64,000 bases of DNA, taken from assembly GCA_027625915.1 (NCBI GenBank), contig JANTQA010000020.1:1302001-1366000 (forward strand), in the 5' to 3' direction. The notes below the pieces were generated by a model, which worked only from the letters and a program-made list of their open reading frames with translations, was not told the origin of the DNA and did not search any database. This document shows positions 19,616 to 32,707 of this stretch, piece after piece (position 1 is the stretch's first letter; every line of letters starts with the position of its first letter). This stretch comes from Anaeramoeba flamelloides (lineage: Eukaryota; Metamonada; Anaeramoebidae). The position numbers and the translations under genes are program-made.

Positions 19616-22199
19616 TTTGAAATTCAAAATCTGGTTTGAACTTTTTTTTCCTTGATTCGCTTTTTTTTTAACAATTATAATATAGATAAGAACAGTCAGA
19701 ATAATTTGAACAGTATAAGTACACATAATATTAGTTTTTCGTATATTCAAAAAAAAATCATAATAATGTTTTTTCAAAAAAAAAAAAACAAAACCAAAAT
19801 CGAATCCAGTTTCAAAATAATCTGAGTCTGGAACTCAAATACAATTAATAACAATAAAAAATTGATTTAATAATTTAATATTTTTAGTATTCTGGAATTT
19901 TGTAATTTGTTATTTTAGATTTTTTTATCAATGGTGATTTTAAATACATTCAAAAAATGCTCAAAATAAGTAATTTTTTCTTCTTATAGCTATTTTAAAA
20001 AAGGGAGTAATTTTTTTTTTTACACAATTAAGAGGAATTAAAACTTTTTTAAAAGTTTTCTATTTTAATAAAGTGTGGACTTTTTTTAAACAGGTACTTT
20101 TCTTCAGACTACAACCTGGAAATCCCATTTAAAGGTTGATACTTCACTTGGTTAAAATAGAAAACTAGCTCATATTTTTAATTTTGAAAAAGTACTCACT
20201 TTTTGAAAATAGAAAACTTGAGAAATATTTTAATTCTTGAAAAAAATTTTACTTTTATATAATAGAAAACTTTTCAACAGTTTTAAATCTGGAAAACTTT
20301 ATACTTTCTTAATGAAATATAAAATTTGAAAAACGTTTTCAAAAAGAACTCACATATTTAAAACGGCTTTATCAATAATATGTCAACAATAATTTTAAAC
20401 TTAAATTAAGTTCTAATACATTCAATTATAATTGTTTCTGAGTTTTCGATTAATACATTTGTTAAAACATTACCGCTTATTAAATGCCTAACAATTTTTA
20501 AAAAAGTCTGACAAAAATTTTTTTAAAAATGTTATTCAAATAGAGGATAAACTTAAGTAGATACTTCTGAAAGGATTTTTTGTATAAATAAGAAATGTTA
20601 ACACCTTCATTTTGGTTCAATTGTTTATGATCTTTTATTGAGAGCTTAAAAAAAAATTAATTCCATGAAAAAAAAGTTATTTTAAGTTGTTTTTTTATAC
20701 TATTATATTTAAATACTCACTAACTAAAATAGTGAAGAAGATTTGAGTTAGGTTATCAGGAAACTATTTAATTTTTCATTGATTATTACTATTTAGTATG
20801 AATAATTGAATCTTTTAAATAAAAACACTTGAGGTAAGATAGGTTTATGAGTATTTTTACGGACTTGATGATGAGTTTTAGGTTACTAAAAAATTCAAAC
20901 CAAAAAAAAAAAAAAAACAATTAATAATTGTAGAGGTTTTGGTGATAACATATATTAACATGATATTAGTAATAAAATTTGTGATAATATTAATAAAATT
21001 AAAATTAGTCCTACTTTATCACGAAAAATCATAAAATCTTAATGAAATTATATATTTTTAAGAAAATAATTATAGCCAAAAGATTGAAAAGTATTTTTTT
21101 GAAATTAACTTTACAATAAATCTTATGAATTTTACAAAGCTGTGAGACTTTTTCAATGATTTTGACCGTTAAAAATATTAGAAAGTATTTGAATGAGTTA
21201 TAAAGTGTCTTCGAAGGGTTTGAAAGTTGTGATAGACAGAAAACATAAGTAAAAGCATGGGATTTTTTCTAGTTGAAAATTTTTTTTTTTCTTTTCATTT
21301 TTTTTTTTTACAATTGAAAAATCTCATGTGAATTTTATGATCAAACAAATAATCATTCATTTCAACAATACATATAAATAGAAAAAAGGCATGCTTTTTA
21401 AAAAATGGGGGTCTAATACCTTCATACATCGAATAATCAAAAAGAAGAAAAAAAAAATTTCCTTCCAATTTATAATGGATCAAAAAAAGCCCTCTAAATT
21501 TTAATTGTGTTTTCTGTCCAATTCAAAGATATTAGAAGAAAAAGAAGATTGATAAAAAGAAAAAAAATGTTTAAAGAATCCAAATAATTGATGATAAAGT
21601 GGATAGGTTATTGTGAATACTTGTGAATATTTAACCATCTCCTTTAAATTTTCATTAAATGAAATGTTTTATCTGTAGAATACATTCTGTAAAGAACGCG
21701 TGGAGGGTTGGTTGTTTTAAAAGTTTTTTTTTTAACAAAAATTATAAAATACACAATTGGCCATGAAATAATTTATTTGTTATACGTTATTTAGTTTGTT
21801 GTTGAACTTAAAGGATCAATCGATCTTCCAACAAAACCAAAAAAAAAAAATTATAATAAAAATCTTGTCCCCGGTTCTTAATTGGATCAAGTATATTTTT
21901 TGTTATTTTTAAAAGAAAATCTTTTTTTTCAATGATATCTGTTTTTTGATCAAACAAAATTTTTCTTTTCCAAAATATTGTTGAATTAGCCCTAAAAGTC
22001 TTCAACTGTTATATCTCAATTTAATTTTTATTATGATTTTGAGACAATTATTGTGATTTTATAGAATATTATCACGATTTTATCGAACATCGCCTTTTTT
22101 CAGATAATTACGATAATATAGAATACGTGATTTTTCAGATTATTATCACTATATTATTGATTTTGTGTTTTTCTACAATTTTTTACAATTTTGAGTTTT
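19616..22199. other. Long spacer, no gene identified
   Basis: A/T-rich throughout. The minus-strand frame 22003-21808 (…FWKRKILFDQKTDIIEKK… ending in TAA) begins just after a CAG acceptor-like site and looks coding-like, but matches no family I can name and lacks partners. A minus-strand frame at 21483-21295 is weaker still. Confidence 0.3.
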
Positions 22200-22735
22200 T
22201 TTATAATTTACCCCCTTTCAAAATAATTGTCCTATTAAAAATCAAATTTTAAATAAAAATATTTTTAATAATTGAAGTTATATATTATAATATAAAAATT
22301 TAGATTATAATATTCAGTTCTATACTCAAGAGATATTTATTTTTTGTCTAAAAATAAAAAAAAAAAAATAATAAAAAACAGTTAAAAAAAATTGGGAAAT
22401 TTATTTTGAAATAAGTATTACCTAAAAAATAGAAAATTTAAAAAATTAATCAAACCCATTTATCGATTCTCCTTCAATTTTAATAACTAAATCTAATCCC
22501 TTAATGATATTTGAAACCAATTTTTTCACTAATTCATTTGTTAATTCTTTCCTATTTTTCATTTTCATTTTCCATTTTAACAAAACACTGTGGAAAAAAA
22601 AAAAAGAGAAAAAATGATTTATTTGCAAAGTTTTCATTGTAAGGGGAAAAACTTCAAAACAATACAAAAGTAATTCAAAATTCAAATGTAACATCGGCCA
22701 TTTATAATGAAATTTAGTTTATAATAGCGATTACT
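22200..22735 (-). mobile_element. Tc1-type transposon 3' fragment
   Basis: The minus-strand frame ending at 22446 reads ELVKKLVSNIIKGLDL and ends GESINGFD, which parallels the last residues of the sirtuin-intron transposase (LINSMERRLK...GDCINGYFF). Downstream sequence (22230-22440) is repeated at 39390-39560. The outer border near 22715 is AGTTTATAAT. Confidence 0.55.
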
Positions 22736-22979
22736 GAAATTTATTGTGACTTAATAAAGATATCGTCAAATTCAGTATTTTTATCTCTATGTATAAACTC
22801 TTTTTCAAACAAAAGCGCACACATCCGAAATCATCAATACCATCGAATTTGATTATTGATAAGATAATTACTTTTGATGATTTTCATTTTAATTATTCAT
22901 TTTTTCTTATTTTTATTTATGGGTATTGAACAGTTGGGAAATGAAAAAAAAAATAACCCAATAAGAAGAAATCAATTTG

Positions 22980-23270
22980 GAAATAATCTAACAGTATAAA
23001 AATGGAAACAGATTAAGTTTGAATTTGAATGAAATAGATATAGGAATTAAGCAAGATCATTATTGGATTGATTTATGGAACAAAGAAAAAAGAAAATAAA
23101 GAAAAAAAAAACAATACCCAACAAAAAACCCAGATGAATTATGCCTTTATCTTGAATATGAGACTTTAAAGAACAAAAATTTGCCATGTAAAGAATTATC
23201 AATAAAATATAAAGAAATTTTCCCCAATCCACCTTGTTCAACCGTTTTTATTGAATTATAATTTTTTTAT
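22980..23270 (+). mobile_element. Tc1-type transposase N-terminal fragment
   Basis: The plus-strand frame NLPCKELSIKYKEIF...STVFIEL mirrors the second helix-turn-helix of the Tc1 at 7772 (RMSCKQLSNKI...STVWSICNEL). It is a stand-alone piece with stops before and after it. Confidence 0.45.
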
Positions 23271-23499
23271 CTTACAATATACAAAATGAGATTTCTCATT
23301 TCATATAAAAGGGCACATCAATTTTTAAAATATTTAATTGTAATTTTTATTGTTTTGTTTTAATGTGTTTTAAATATTTATTTGAGTGTTTTTTTTTTTT
23401 TTATTTTTTAAAGCGTTTCTTATATTTTAGAATGATATTAGAATTAATTTGATTCAATTATGAATAATATTTGAAATTTTCTGTGTTGTTTTATTTGTA

Positions 23500-24910
23500 T
23501 AGGAGTTTATATACCTATACAGTATTTCCAAAACAGTGAGGCATTTTTTTTTATAACTTTGTATTAAACTCAATCCTCATAAAACTATTTAAATATACAA
23601 AATCATTAACACCTTTATATGGAATCTTTGTAAGTATTCAATTTGTTTGTTAATATGCTATTACTTAAAAACAGATATTATTAGTTAAGATCTTGATTTT
23701 ATCTGATATTTTTTAAGGGATTGAAATTACTATAGGTATATTATTAAATTCCAAATTTTGTCAAATTTCAAAATTTCTTAAATTATATTTTTTATGATTT
23801 TTGAGCAGTTTCTTGGTTATTTTCATTTGTATGAAAGTTTTCATGTTTTTTGAGGACTTTGTGGGAGTAAAAATCAAAAAGAGTTTTTTGGGATTGGTTG
23901 TATTTTATTTCTTAAATTGTAGATAATCCAAAATTTTAAAATTATCAATACGAAATTTTTTCAAAAATGTGTTCAAAACCTAATTTTAACCATTAAAGTA
24001 AAGTGTAAAATTTTTAGCTTTTAACAAGTTATATAAGTCTAATTTATCTCTTAATTATTTTTTTTCAAAATAAAGAAAAAAATTCTCTAAAATATAATCC
24101 AAACTACCCAAATCTACTCTAACATACCCTCCGAACCCTAACGTACCTTAATCTGTCCGAAAATAGAGTTTTAAATACCAAAAGCCCATATATTTCAATG
24201 GAATTGATTATTTTGAAACAATTGAGAATTTTTTCTATTTTGAAAATTGAAAAAATTTGTAAAATAATAATTTTCCCGAATAAAATAAAAAAAAGTGAGT
24301 TACAATAATTGAAATGAACATTACCGATTTTTTTATTTCAGAACTTTCACTGAAAAAAAGTATAACAGAAGTTTTTTGGCAAATAATAAAATTCATTTTA
24401 AAGACATTAAATAGTCTCAATTTTTTTTATTCTTATTTTATTTTATACTTTTTTTTTTTTTCAAAGATCTTTTTTTTCCACTTGATCTTTTGCAAAAAAA
24501 AAAGGATACTAAAAAAAAGAAAATAAAAATAAAAGAATAAGAAAAATAAATAAAAATAAAAGAAAAAAGAAAAGGAAAAAAATGACTGAGGAAAAAAATT
24601 TGGAAAGATCAAAAAATTTTCAAAAGTAAAAAAAATGATTCTGATCCTAAAATTTGAAATTTATTTTTTTGGGAAGAATACTGGAATAAACCCCCAAAAT
24701 AACTTCCATTAACATTATTAAGTAAGTCAAAAATTTTAAAAAATACTTAGTATCGAAATTAATATAATAATCATTGATTCAATCAGTATCAATATTTAAT
24801 TCACTTTGATATCGTAGATTTAGTAATAGCTCCACTAATGAAGAGGATTTGTAATGAAATGTAAAATAATTGCCCACTTTTCTGGAACTACTTTGTATCC
24901 ATAACCCTTC
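23500..24910. mobile_element. Composite Tc1-like element enclosing family P and G sequence
   Basis: The left end TATACAGTATTTCCAAAAC followed by AGTGAGGCA and the right end TGCCCACTTTTCTGG form a diverged inverted pair of the same kind as the sirtuin-intron Tc1. Inside lie family P copy 2 (23690-24250, minus) and family G copy 2 (24330-24920). Whether these are one element or stacked insertions cannot be settled by eye. Confidence 0.35.
23690..24250 (-). repeat. Repeat family P, copy 2
   Basis: Reverse complement of 2695-3240 along nearly its whole length, with the best-kept part around CTAACGTACCTTAA (about 24140-24155). Confidence 0.6.
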
Positions 24911-25988
24911 TTCATTAATATATGAATAAATGATCATATTAACTGAAAAAAATATTAAAGAATGGTTTTTATCAAGTAATGTATCTCAAAAATTTATTAT
25001 AGGTGTAAATCCGTGTTTTTAGTATCTATTTGAATGTTATTTTAAAAAAAAAATTAGGGTATTTAAAAGCAGTTTTCAGTAATAACCAGTTATGTAATAA
25101 GCTTGATAGAACTCAAAGTAAATATACTATAAAATTCAAATTAAATAAATTTAAATTTTATCTAATATTTTTAATAAGGAAAAGTGAATTTACTACTTTT
25201 AAATTTCATTGTTAATAGATTTTGGAAAGATTTCATTTTTTTTAACTAATAAATAATTGGTAAAATATTTCAGTATTTGAAATAAAACTTTTTGATTATT
25301 AATTGAATAATAACAGTAATGTATTATTAACTTATAAAAAAATCAATTAAGGGAAGTAATTGTTTGAAAAAAGTGGAGCAATGTCCTTTATCTTTTAAGA
25401 TGTGGAAGAAGTATAAATTTTCAGATTTTAAGCCAGTGGGGATTCTGTATAATCAAATTCTACATTATAATTTAGTACTTTTTTCTCCAACATAACAATT
25501 TTTTTGGAGGGTAAGTATAATCATATTTTTCAATAGAAGCCTTGAAAAAATCAGAATTGACAATATTGGCTGTTATTTTGTTAAACGTTATCAGCTTATG
25601 ATTATGGATTAAATCTGGAATTATCAGAAATTTCTAATACATTCAAAAATAAGCTTGGTTTACATGAAATTGGCGAGTTTTATTGAAGAAATAGAGTATA
25701 TTTGATGAATTTAATACAATATTATTCTCAAAATTAAATTTCCAATTTTTAATACAGATCATTTTCTCTAATTTAGTAAAAATTTTTTATTTGTTTTTTT
25801 TTTTTTTCAACAAATCCATTTGAAATAAACAATTAAATGTTTGAATCTCAAAATTAACTTTTAGAAATTTATGGATTTATAATATCTTAAAATTTAATAT
25901 TTTTACTCTTAAAAAATATTTTTGTCAATAATTTTAATTTCCTAAAGAAATTGAGAAATTTACATGAGAACTTTTATTGAAAGTTTGT

Positions 25989-25990
<2 letters not shown>

Positions 25991-26020
<30 letters not shown>
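25991..26020. repeat. (AT)n microsatellite
   Basis: Fifteen AT units in a row. Confidence 0.9.
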
Positions 26021-26023
<3 letters not shown>

Positions 26024-26462
26024 ATAATTTATTTTTTAAAAATTTCAAGTTTATTTAGGTTTTTCTTTCATGAATATCACTCGAATCTATTTCCGAAGTT
26101 TATTATTTCTCTTGTTTCTAAAAAATCATATGTTATATGATTCTGAAAAATATATATATATTACATTTTTTGATCGCCTTTGGGTGAAATGGAGTTTATA
26201 ATTGAAAAAAAAAACCCTGACTAAAAAATAACCCTATACCTCAATATTAATTGTTCATATTAAGAAAAATCTTTTGCAATTGGTTGGCAATTTCTTTTAT
26301 CTAAGAATCAAAGTCTGACATTAATAATTATCTAATGTTTAGTATGGTACTTAATTAATTGATACTTTTGAAAAATAATAGTAAATTAATTAAAATCAAG
26401 AATTAAATATCTTTTTCCAAATTCATAGCGAACCTCAACAAAACTCAAATTATTTTCAAAAT

Positions 26463-26990
26463 AAACTTTTTTTCAATCAAAGTGACACAATATTATATTC
26501 AAATATCAATTATAATTTATAAATAATTGACATTTGGAGAACAAATAAGAAATAAATAAGAATAATACATATCAAAGTTTAGTTGGTATTCTCTTTGAAA
26601 GGAAACTAATCAATTAATCTATTTTCTTACAAATTGAAAAACTCAAATTCTTAGTCTACTATTGGAAAATATCAATGTTTCATTTTGATCTTCAATTTAA
26701 GATCAAAGAAAATTCCTATAGAAATTAATTTTATTTCTCTACTACCATTTTTACTATTTCAGTAACATTATAATAACAGATTTTTACCAACCAACTATCA
26801 GATCTTGTTATAAAAAAAAAAAAATTTCAAACGAATGAGGTTTCAAAAAAAAATCAATAAAAAAGAAAATGTGAAACAATGATTTCAATTTTGAAAATTT
26901 TAAGAAATAAATTTTTTTCTTTGAATATCAATTCAAACCCTTTAGACATATGAAATTCGTTTATAACAACCAGGCCCATTTTACAGGTAT
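26463..26990 (+). mobile_element. Repeat family D, copy 3 (uninterrupted)
   Basis: Aligns with 10568-11470 after removal of the latter's nested MITEs: shared AATTGACnnnnGAAGAACAAATAAG, AAACTCAAATTCTTA and AACAAATGTATTATA-like blocks. It supplies the empty site for MITE A copy 3 at 26652-26653. Confidence 0.72.
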
Positions 26991-27472
26991 GTGGTTTGGT
27001 GGATCTACTTCGAGTTATCAAACAATGATGTCATTATTCTCGGGATACCCTATTTTAATGGACTTTAGGTAGGTTTATGATTGGGCTCATAAAAAATTTC
27101 TCGAGTTTGAAAAAAGATTTGATTTGAAATATTCCAAATTACACAGCAATTGTCCTATTATTTACAATTCATAATCTAGTCTGGTATTATTTTCATGCCA
27201 GTTTTTTCTTCAATATTATATACTATTATAATCCAATTAAAAAATGAAAATTTATAGTTCACATTCCAAACTATTTTTCAAGTTAATAGGCCAAAAACCC
27301 TTTAAAATAATTTTAACTAATCGTATCGAAACGATATTTTGAGACAATAATATATAATTTCTTTAGATAACTCGAGATAAAATATTTACTCCACTAATTT
27401 GAAGGTAACAGTAATAATTAATATTCATTTTGGAAATTGAAATAAAAATTTTCATTTATTAATTGGAAAATA

Positions 27473-27645
27473 AGAGTACTGTTATTTGAATTCTAAATGG
27501 GAAAAAAATTTCACTTCTTTATCATATTTTTCTTTTATAAAAAGAGTTTCCAATGAAAAGAGGGTTCTAATTTGTGGCTTCACTTTCCTAAAAGGAAATT
27601 GAAAATGAAGAGAAAATTGTACTATTTAAAATCCAAACACAAATA
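27473..27645. repeat. Foldback repeat family B, copy 2
   Basis: Arms TTATTTGAATTCTAAATGGG...TTCACTTC and the reverse GAAATTGAAAATGAAGAG... around a variable centre. Confidence 0.6.
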
Positions 27646-28223
27646 AGTTTTCTTCTGGATCTTTTGAGATAAAGGGAATTGCCCTACAATGTTTTGAACC
27701 ATATACTCCTCACAGTGACTTTATTTTAGCCATTCCTTAAAATTAATTGTTAATAAAGTTTCAAATCTTGAGTTCTTTTTGTATTGGCATGAATTGAGAA
27801 AAGATGTCAATTTCAATTTTCAAAATCTCTTCTTTTTGAGAAAAAAAAATGATCAATTAGATTTACTTTTACCCTATTTAATTTTTACTTTTTTTGATTG
27901 GTATCAAACCAAACCAGTCAAGATGTTGTAACGAAGCAAAAAATCAAATTTTTAAAAAATTTCCTCAAATGGTGTTCTATTTCTTGTTTTGACTGTTTTA
28001 TTGAAACTTTTTAAAAGCTCTTCAAACCACTTTGTTAAAACGACTGCAAAGTTAAAGTCAACTAAAGACTGGAAAATATCAATGGAAGTATTGAAAAAAA
28101 GGTGTTTTTTTTTTTATTTTTAATTTCAGAAACAGTAAAGATTTCAAACAAAATAAACAATTGTCGTATACTTATGTTCAGTTATAGGCTTTGAATTTTG
28201 GTTTTCTGTTTTTAAATTAGACA

Positions 28224-28859
28224 CTAGAGTATCGTACAGCAACCGCCAATTTCTTCTGGCTTCTTCCATCTTTCATTAGAGTTGTCAACTTGGGGTAAAA
28301 GTGGATCTACAATGGTTGTGGTGAATTTGAGGATCCTATAATTTTATTGGACATTTTTTTGGATAAAAATGTTGTTTTTTTTTTTTTTTCAAAGTGAACA
28401 TCATAAAAAAAGATTTTAATGATACTTGAGAATTAAATAAATAAAAAAAAAAAAAAGATCAAAATCATACGACTTAATTGTTTGGTCTGGTGTTTCAGAG
28501 GTTCCAAGTTCTTCTTTAGAAAGGATTGTTACACTCATGTTATTAAACAAAAGAAGTGAAAAGATAATTCAATTTCAAGTAAAATATAAAAAATGAAATA
28601 TTTTTTTTGTTTACCTGTTTCAAAATTTGAAGTTAATTATTTTTAATTGAGTTTTAAAGAAGGTGATGTGTTTTGTCATCAAAATAGTCTTTCTGTTAAA
28701 TTTTAAGAAGAATGTATTTTTTTTTTTCAAAACAATAAACAAAACTAGATTATTACGAGTGATCAAAATGATTACCTTTAAATTCAAAACAAATCTAAAA
28801 AATTTCACACTTTTGAAGACTCACGAACACAACTCAATCTTGTTAATGTTTGTAGGCAT
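28224..28859 (-). CDS. Heterotrimeric G-protein gamma subunit, three small exons
   Basis: Minus-strand exons 28859-28825, 28533-28471 and 28335-28224 join in phase. The first donor is GTGAGT; the second is GTATGA with acceptor TTATAG. Together they give 69 residues, the usual G-gamma length. The C-terminal exon is the strongest evidence: DPLLPQ, then N-E-R-W, then a final GGCCTIL and TAG. DPLLP is the hallmark of G-gamma, and the final CTIL is a CaaX box for prenylation (C-terminal Leu suggests geranylgeranylation), preceded by another Cys that could be palmitoylated, as in plant AGG1/2. The middle exon holds the EELGTSETP... helix. The protein should bind G-beta and anchor it to membranes. 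The first exon (MPTNINKIELC) is less certain; an ATG at 28538 would give a 58-residue form instead. Neighbours are repeats. Gene identity is fairly sure, start less so. Confidence 0.78.
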
Positions 28860-30073
28860 TATTTTTGGAAATTATCAATTTCGATCTCAAAATTTGGAAC
28901 AAAAAGTCACAATTTCAAAATACCGATCAAATCTTTCGAAAAAAAAAAAAAGTTTCCAAATACTATTTAAAACGATATAACAAAAGTTTTTTACAAATTA
29001 TTTTGAAATTGGTGTTAAAGTTAAAAATTTTTCTGAAATTGTTACAATTTTTAATCGGTTAAAATTTCAACTGATTATTGATTTTTCAAGTACAAAAATA
29101 TCTTTTATTTATGGTTGTATGTTCACCCAAATCAAACCAAGTTATAAGATAACTTCTATAACAAAAAACAACTGAACACATTAATCGAAATACGAATTAT
29201 AAGACATTTCTAACAAATTATATTTGTCAAAAAACAAAGTTAAAAATATTTAAACTTGATTATCCACAAAACCGAATCAAGAGATAATTTCTTGGCTTTA
29301 GTGGTAGAACAAAACGGAACCGATTTTAGAATCAAATTTCATCAATAAAAAGAAATCTTCTCTGGTAATTCGAAATATAAAAAACTATTTTAAAGATTAT
29401 TGACTTTATTGACAATTTGCCAAATTGTCTGAAAACCTTCATAACTTAACTCACATAACAAAAACAAACCAAAGAAATACCTTGGTTATGTCTCAAGGTT
29501 TTTTACTTTCACCTCTTAAGAAATTTTCTTAGAAAGCTGTTTTTTCGCAACTTCCTATTTCATTTTGTCACATTCTGATTACAAAATTTAGAAAAAAAGT
29601 ATTTTATTTTTTCCTTTTTTGATCTTATAGAAAAAAGATTTCTGAGCATTATTAACCACCTAAACATTGTAGAAATACAAAATTAATTGAATTTCAAATT
29701 CAAAAGTAAGACTTAAATTAACTTTATGATTATTAAAAGTTAATTTTTTTGTTTATTGAAAATAAGAAAAAAGTGAAAGAGTTTTGCTGTGGAAAAAAAA
29801 TAAGAAAGTTTAAATATTAATTATTTGATCCAAAAATAAACCAGACCCATTTGAAATTTGCTTTTAGTTTTTCAGCAAAAAAATTTTTTAAAAAATAGCT
29901 CTATTTTTAGAAAAATATTTTCCATTTGGATTCTCATTCTGATTTTTATATTTAGAATTTTAAGCAAACAATAATACCTTTACTAATGTTTTGGTGATTT
30001 CTTTGATCACTGTTTAACTAGTATACTTACTTGATAAAAGAAACCTTGGTTTTAAATTTGAAACAAGGTTTGA
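28860..30073. other. Upstream spacer of the G-gamma gene
   Basis: A/T-rich with several slightly GC-richer patches (29240-29560) that show no consistent frame on either strand. The plus-strand frame at 28663-28980 runs across the G-gamma first exon and intron and is composition noise. Confidence 0.35.
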
Positions 30074-30236
30074 CTATTACTGGTATATGAATTACAAATG
30101 GGAAATTTTCACTTTGTTTACAATTTCCTTTTTGTCACAAAGTCTCCAATTTACATCACTAGCTCTTTAGGAAACTCTGTTTGTAAAAGAAAAGGTAGTG
30201 AAAATATTTTCTCATTTATAACTCAAATACAAGTAT
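30074..30236. repeat. Foldback repeat family B, copy 3
   Basis: TACTGGTATATGAATTAC...TTTCACTTTG and the reverse end ACTCAAATACAAGTATA about 160 bases apart. Confidence 0.6.
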
Positions 30237-30297
30237 AAATGGAAAATTTTAACGACACAACTCTGCTGTAAAAAAATAGTCTAATCCAATTATATAG

Positions 30298-30792
30298 TTT
30301 AAAAAAAAATACCTACAAGAAAATAATCACGGAGAAGATTTTTTATTGTGAATATTAGGAAAATTGTTGTGTTATTTCTTTTATTTCTAATCAAATCCTT
30401 TTTAGAACGGACCAAATTTTTTATATACTTCATTAATAAAACTACCTAATGTTTATTAAAGTAGTGTGTCTAGAATACTTCGAGTAATTGTTTGATAGCC
30501 AGAGTAGATCTACTTATTTTGAAAAATCAATAGAGTTTTCTAAAGGTTTACGAAGATTTTGGAAAATGATAATTTTTATTCTTGTTTTTTTGAATGATTG
30601 AATAGTGTTTTGAACAAGTTTATTTTATTTAACTATCATTCTAATAAGTGGGTGGGTTATAATTTAAAAAATGTTTGTATCAGAAAAAAAAGGATTTGAT
30701 TATTGTTTATTTGCAATTATTTTCCTAATGTTCACAATTAAAAATCTTGTACTTGATTTTTTTGATGTAAGGTTTTTTTTTTCACCACTAGA
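30298..30792 (+). mobile_element. MITE family E, copy 1
   Basis: About 490 bases aligning end to end with 41941-42433. Common blocks include CTACCTAATGT..ATTAAAGTAG, GTGTCT-AGAATACT, AATTGTTTGATAG, GGAAAATGATAATTTTT and ATCATTCTAATAAGTGGG. Ends are diverged inverted repeats. Confidence 0.75.
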
Positions 30793-32707
30793 TACCTGAA
30801 TATAATTTTTTAGAAAAAAAATTCTTTTTTCAAAAAATACCTTTAAGTTATTCTATTTTGATTTTCAAAATTCATAAAAAAATTGAGGGTAAGACGATTA
30901 AAATAAAATAAAATAAAATAATATTATTCTTTTATAACTATTCAAAATAAGTCATTATCATAAATTATTGTTTCCTAATAAATTAATAATTTAACTTTTG
31001 AATAATCATGATAAATTAGATTTTAATTTTGAATTATTTTCTAGTTTAATTTTTTTAGATTTTGTTTTTGTTTTTTATTTCTACATTTATCAAAGGATTT
31101 TAATTGGTTAGGTTAGAATAAAAAATTATATCCAAATTAAACCCTTTAATGGTTACTTGATAATTGATAAATTTATCTTTAAAAAGTATATATAAAAATT
31201 TTTGAATTTTTACTAATAATAATAATTAATCAGAAATATTGATATTTGTATTTTGGAAATTTCTTGGATTTTAGGTTTGAAAATTCTTTGTGTAGTCTAG
31301 TTCTCACTCCAAAACAAAGGTCCAATCAAAAAGTATAGATTTAGAAAAGTATAAAATGTAAAAAAGAGGCTGAATATTTGACTATTTGGTACTTATAAAA
31401 AAAGTGGGTAATTTTTTTTTATATTTCGTAAAAAAATTATTTGTTAGTGGGGGGTATTTGTTAATTTAGAATATCGAAACTATTTTAATATTAATATTGG
31501 CTTAATCAATGGAGCAGGTGATTTTTTTCAAAATAGGTTTATTGAAATATTGCCAAAAAAAGAAGAAAAAAAATAGAGCACTTTTTTTGGAAAAAACAAT
31601 CTACAGCCAATCTCAATAAAAAATGAAAATATAGAAAGTGTAAAAATAATTTTTTAAACAACCAAATACAATTCTGTATTTTTAATTCTATTTGAATATT
31701 TTTTTTTTAGATTAAAAAAGTTAAGAAAATGTTTTTTTCTGATCATAAAGAAAATAAGAAATAGAAATTTTCACAGCTAAAAAATATCATAAAAAATCAA
31801 GATCAGAAAATTTAATATCTTTTATTTATATAATACAATACTCATAAAAAAATTGAATAATTGTTACTAAATAATAAATAGGAGTTAATGCTTTTGTATA
31901 TTTAAATACTTTTTTGAAGATTGAGTTTAATAAATATATTATAAAATAAATTTGCCCCACTTTATTTGAAATAGCGTATATGATATTATTTAATCTTGTT
32001 CTTTAATTGTAAAATAAAAAAAAGATATTATATATTTTAGAGACAGGAATTTCTGTTTCAATTATCCTCAGAGACACACTTTTCAGTTTGAATAGATTAT
32101 TTTTCATTTTTTGATTATTGAGTTTATCCTGCAAGAAGAAAAGATTGAACAAAATCACATATTTCACAAAGAAAAAGATTTGTATAATATCCGTAGATCA
32201 AACTGAATTGACCCCGAACTTCAAGAAATTTATTTATCCAAAATAGTGGATATTTCTGGATATGGATATTCAAAACACGATAAAATTTATATTTTAAATT
32301 TTTGGAAATAAAAATCTCAGGAAATTTTAAACTTTTGCAGATCTTTAATTAATTTCTTTAAGAAAAAAACAATTGAACTTTAGGTTATCATTTTAACAAG
32401 GGTATTCAACTCCTTAAGTAAGAAAGAAATTAGTTCTAGTGATGAAACTTTTTTAAATAACATTTGAAAAAAAAAATAATTATCATACAAAAACCAACAA
32501 ACAATTGGAGTGTTTTGGTGATAGAGCAAACTGTGGGAGGAGACTTAGAATTAAGATGTTTTTTTTTACTTTGTCTCTTTTTAAAAAAACTACCAAAACA
32601 CAACACCCAAATCAGGAAAAGACCAACTGTGTGACACCAAAGTTCTTTAACTTGTCATTAAACTGATACTGAAATTAAAAAATCATTTGAACTGATCGAG
32701 AGTAATA
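30793..32707. other. Spacer with a Tc1-type end near 31935-31985
   Basis: About 31860-31990 matches 23505-23640 in reverse (GCCCCACTTTATTTGAAATAG border, then TTGAGTTTAATAAAT...). The rest is A/T-rich, with a short AATAA array near 30898-30920. No gene seen. Confidence 0.4.

Larger units (their letters stand above)
24930..27247 (+). pseudogene. Decayed gene, possibly fatty-acid/sterol hydroxylase superfamily
   Basis: Separate open pieces lie in order on the plus strand: 24930-25022 (ATG start, MIILTEKNIKEW...), 25363-25495 (KMWKKYKFSDFKPVGILYNQ), 25595-25686 (YDYGLNLELSEIS), 26987-27068 with good splice borders ACAG| and AG|GTAGGT (contains YQTMMSLFSGYPI), and 27180-27247 (WYYFHASFFFN). From memory the order recalls sterol C4-methyl oxidase/FAXDC2-like proteins: KYK...vLfNq, then a t...HSGY-like part, then a HH..F..NY-like part. 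The expected His clusters are mostly absent, and several pieces end in stops with no continuous spliced frame. A family D element (26463-26990) lies between the third and fourth pieces. Read as a host pseudogene; the family is tentative, and a working gene with exons I misjudged remains possible. Confidence 0.3.

Noticed and set aside
28620-29062. Open frames on both strands around the G-gamma first exon
   Set aside because: They are Lys/Phe/Ile-rich frames produced by A/T-rich sequence and overlap the better supported exons and introns.
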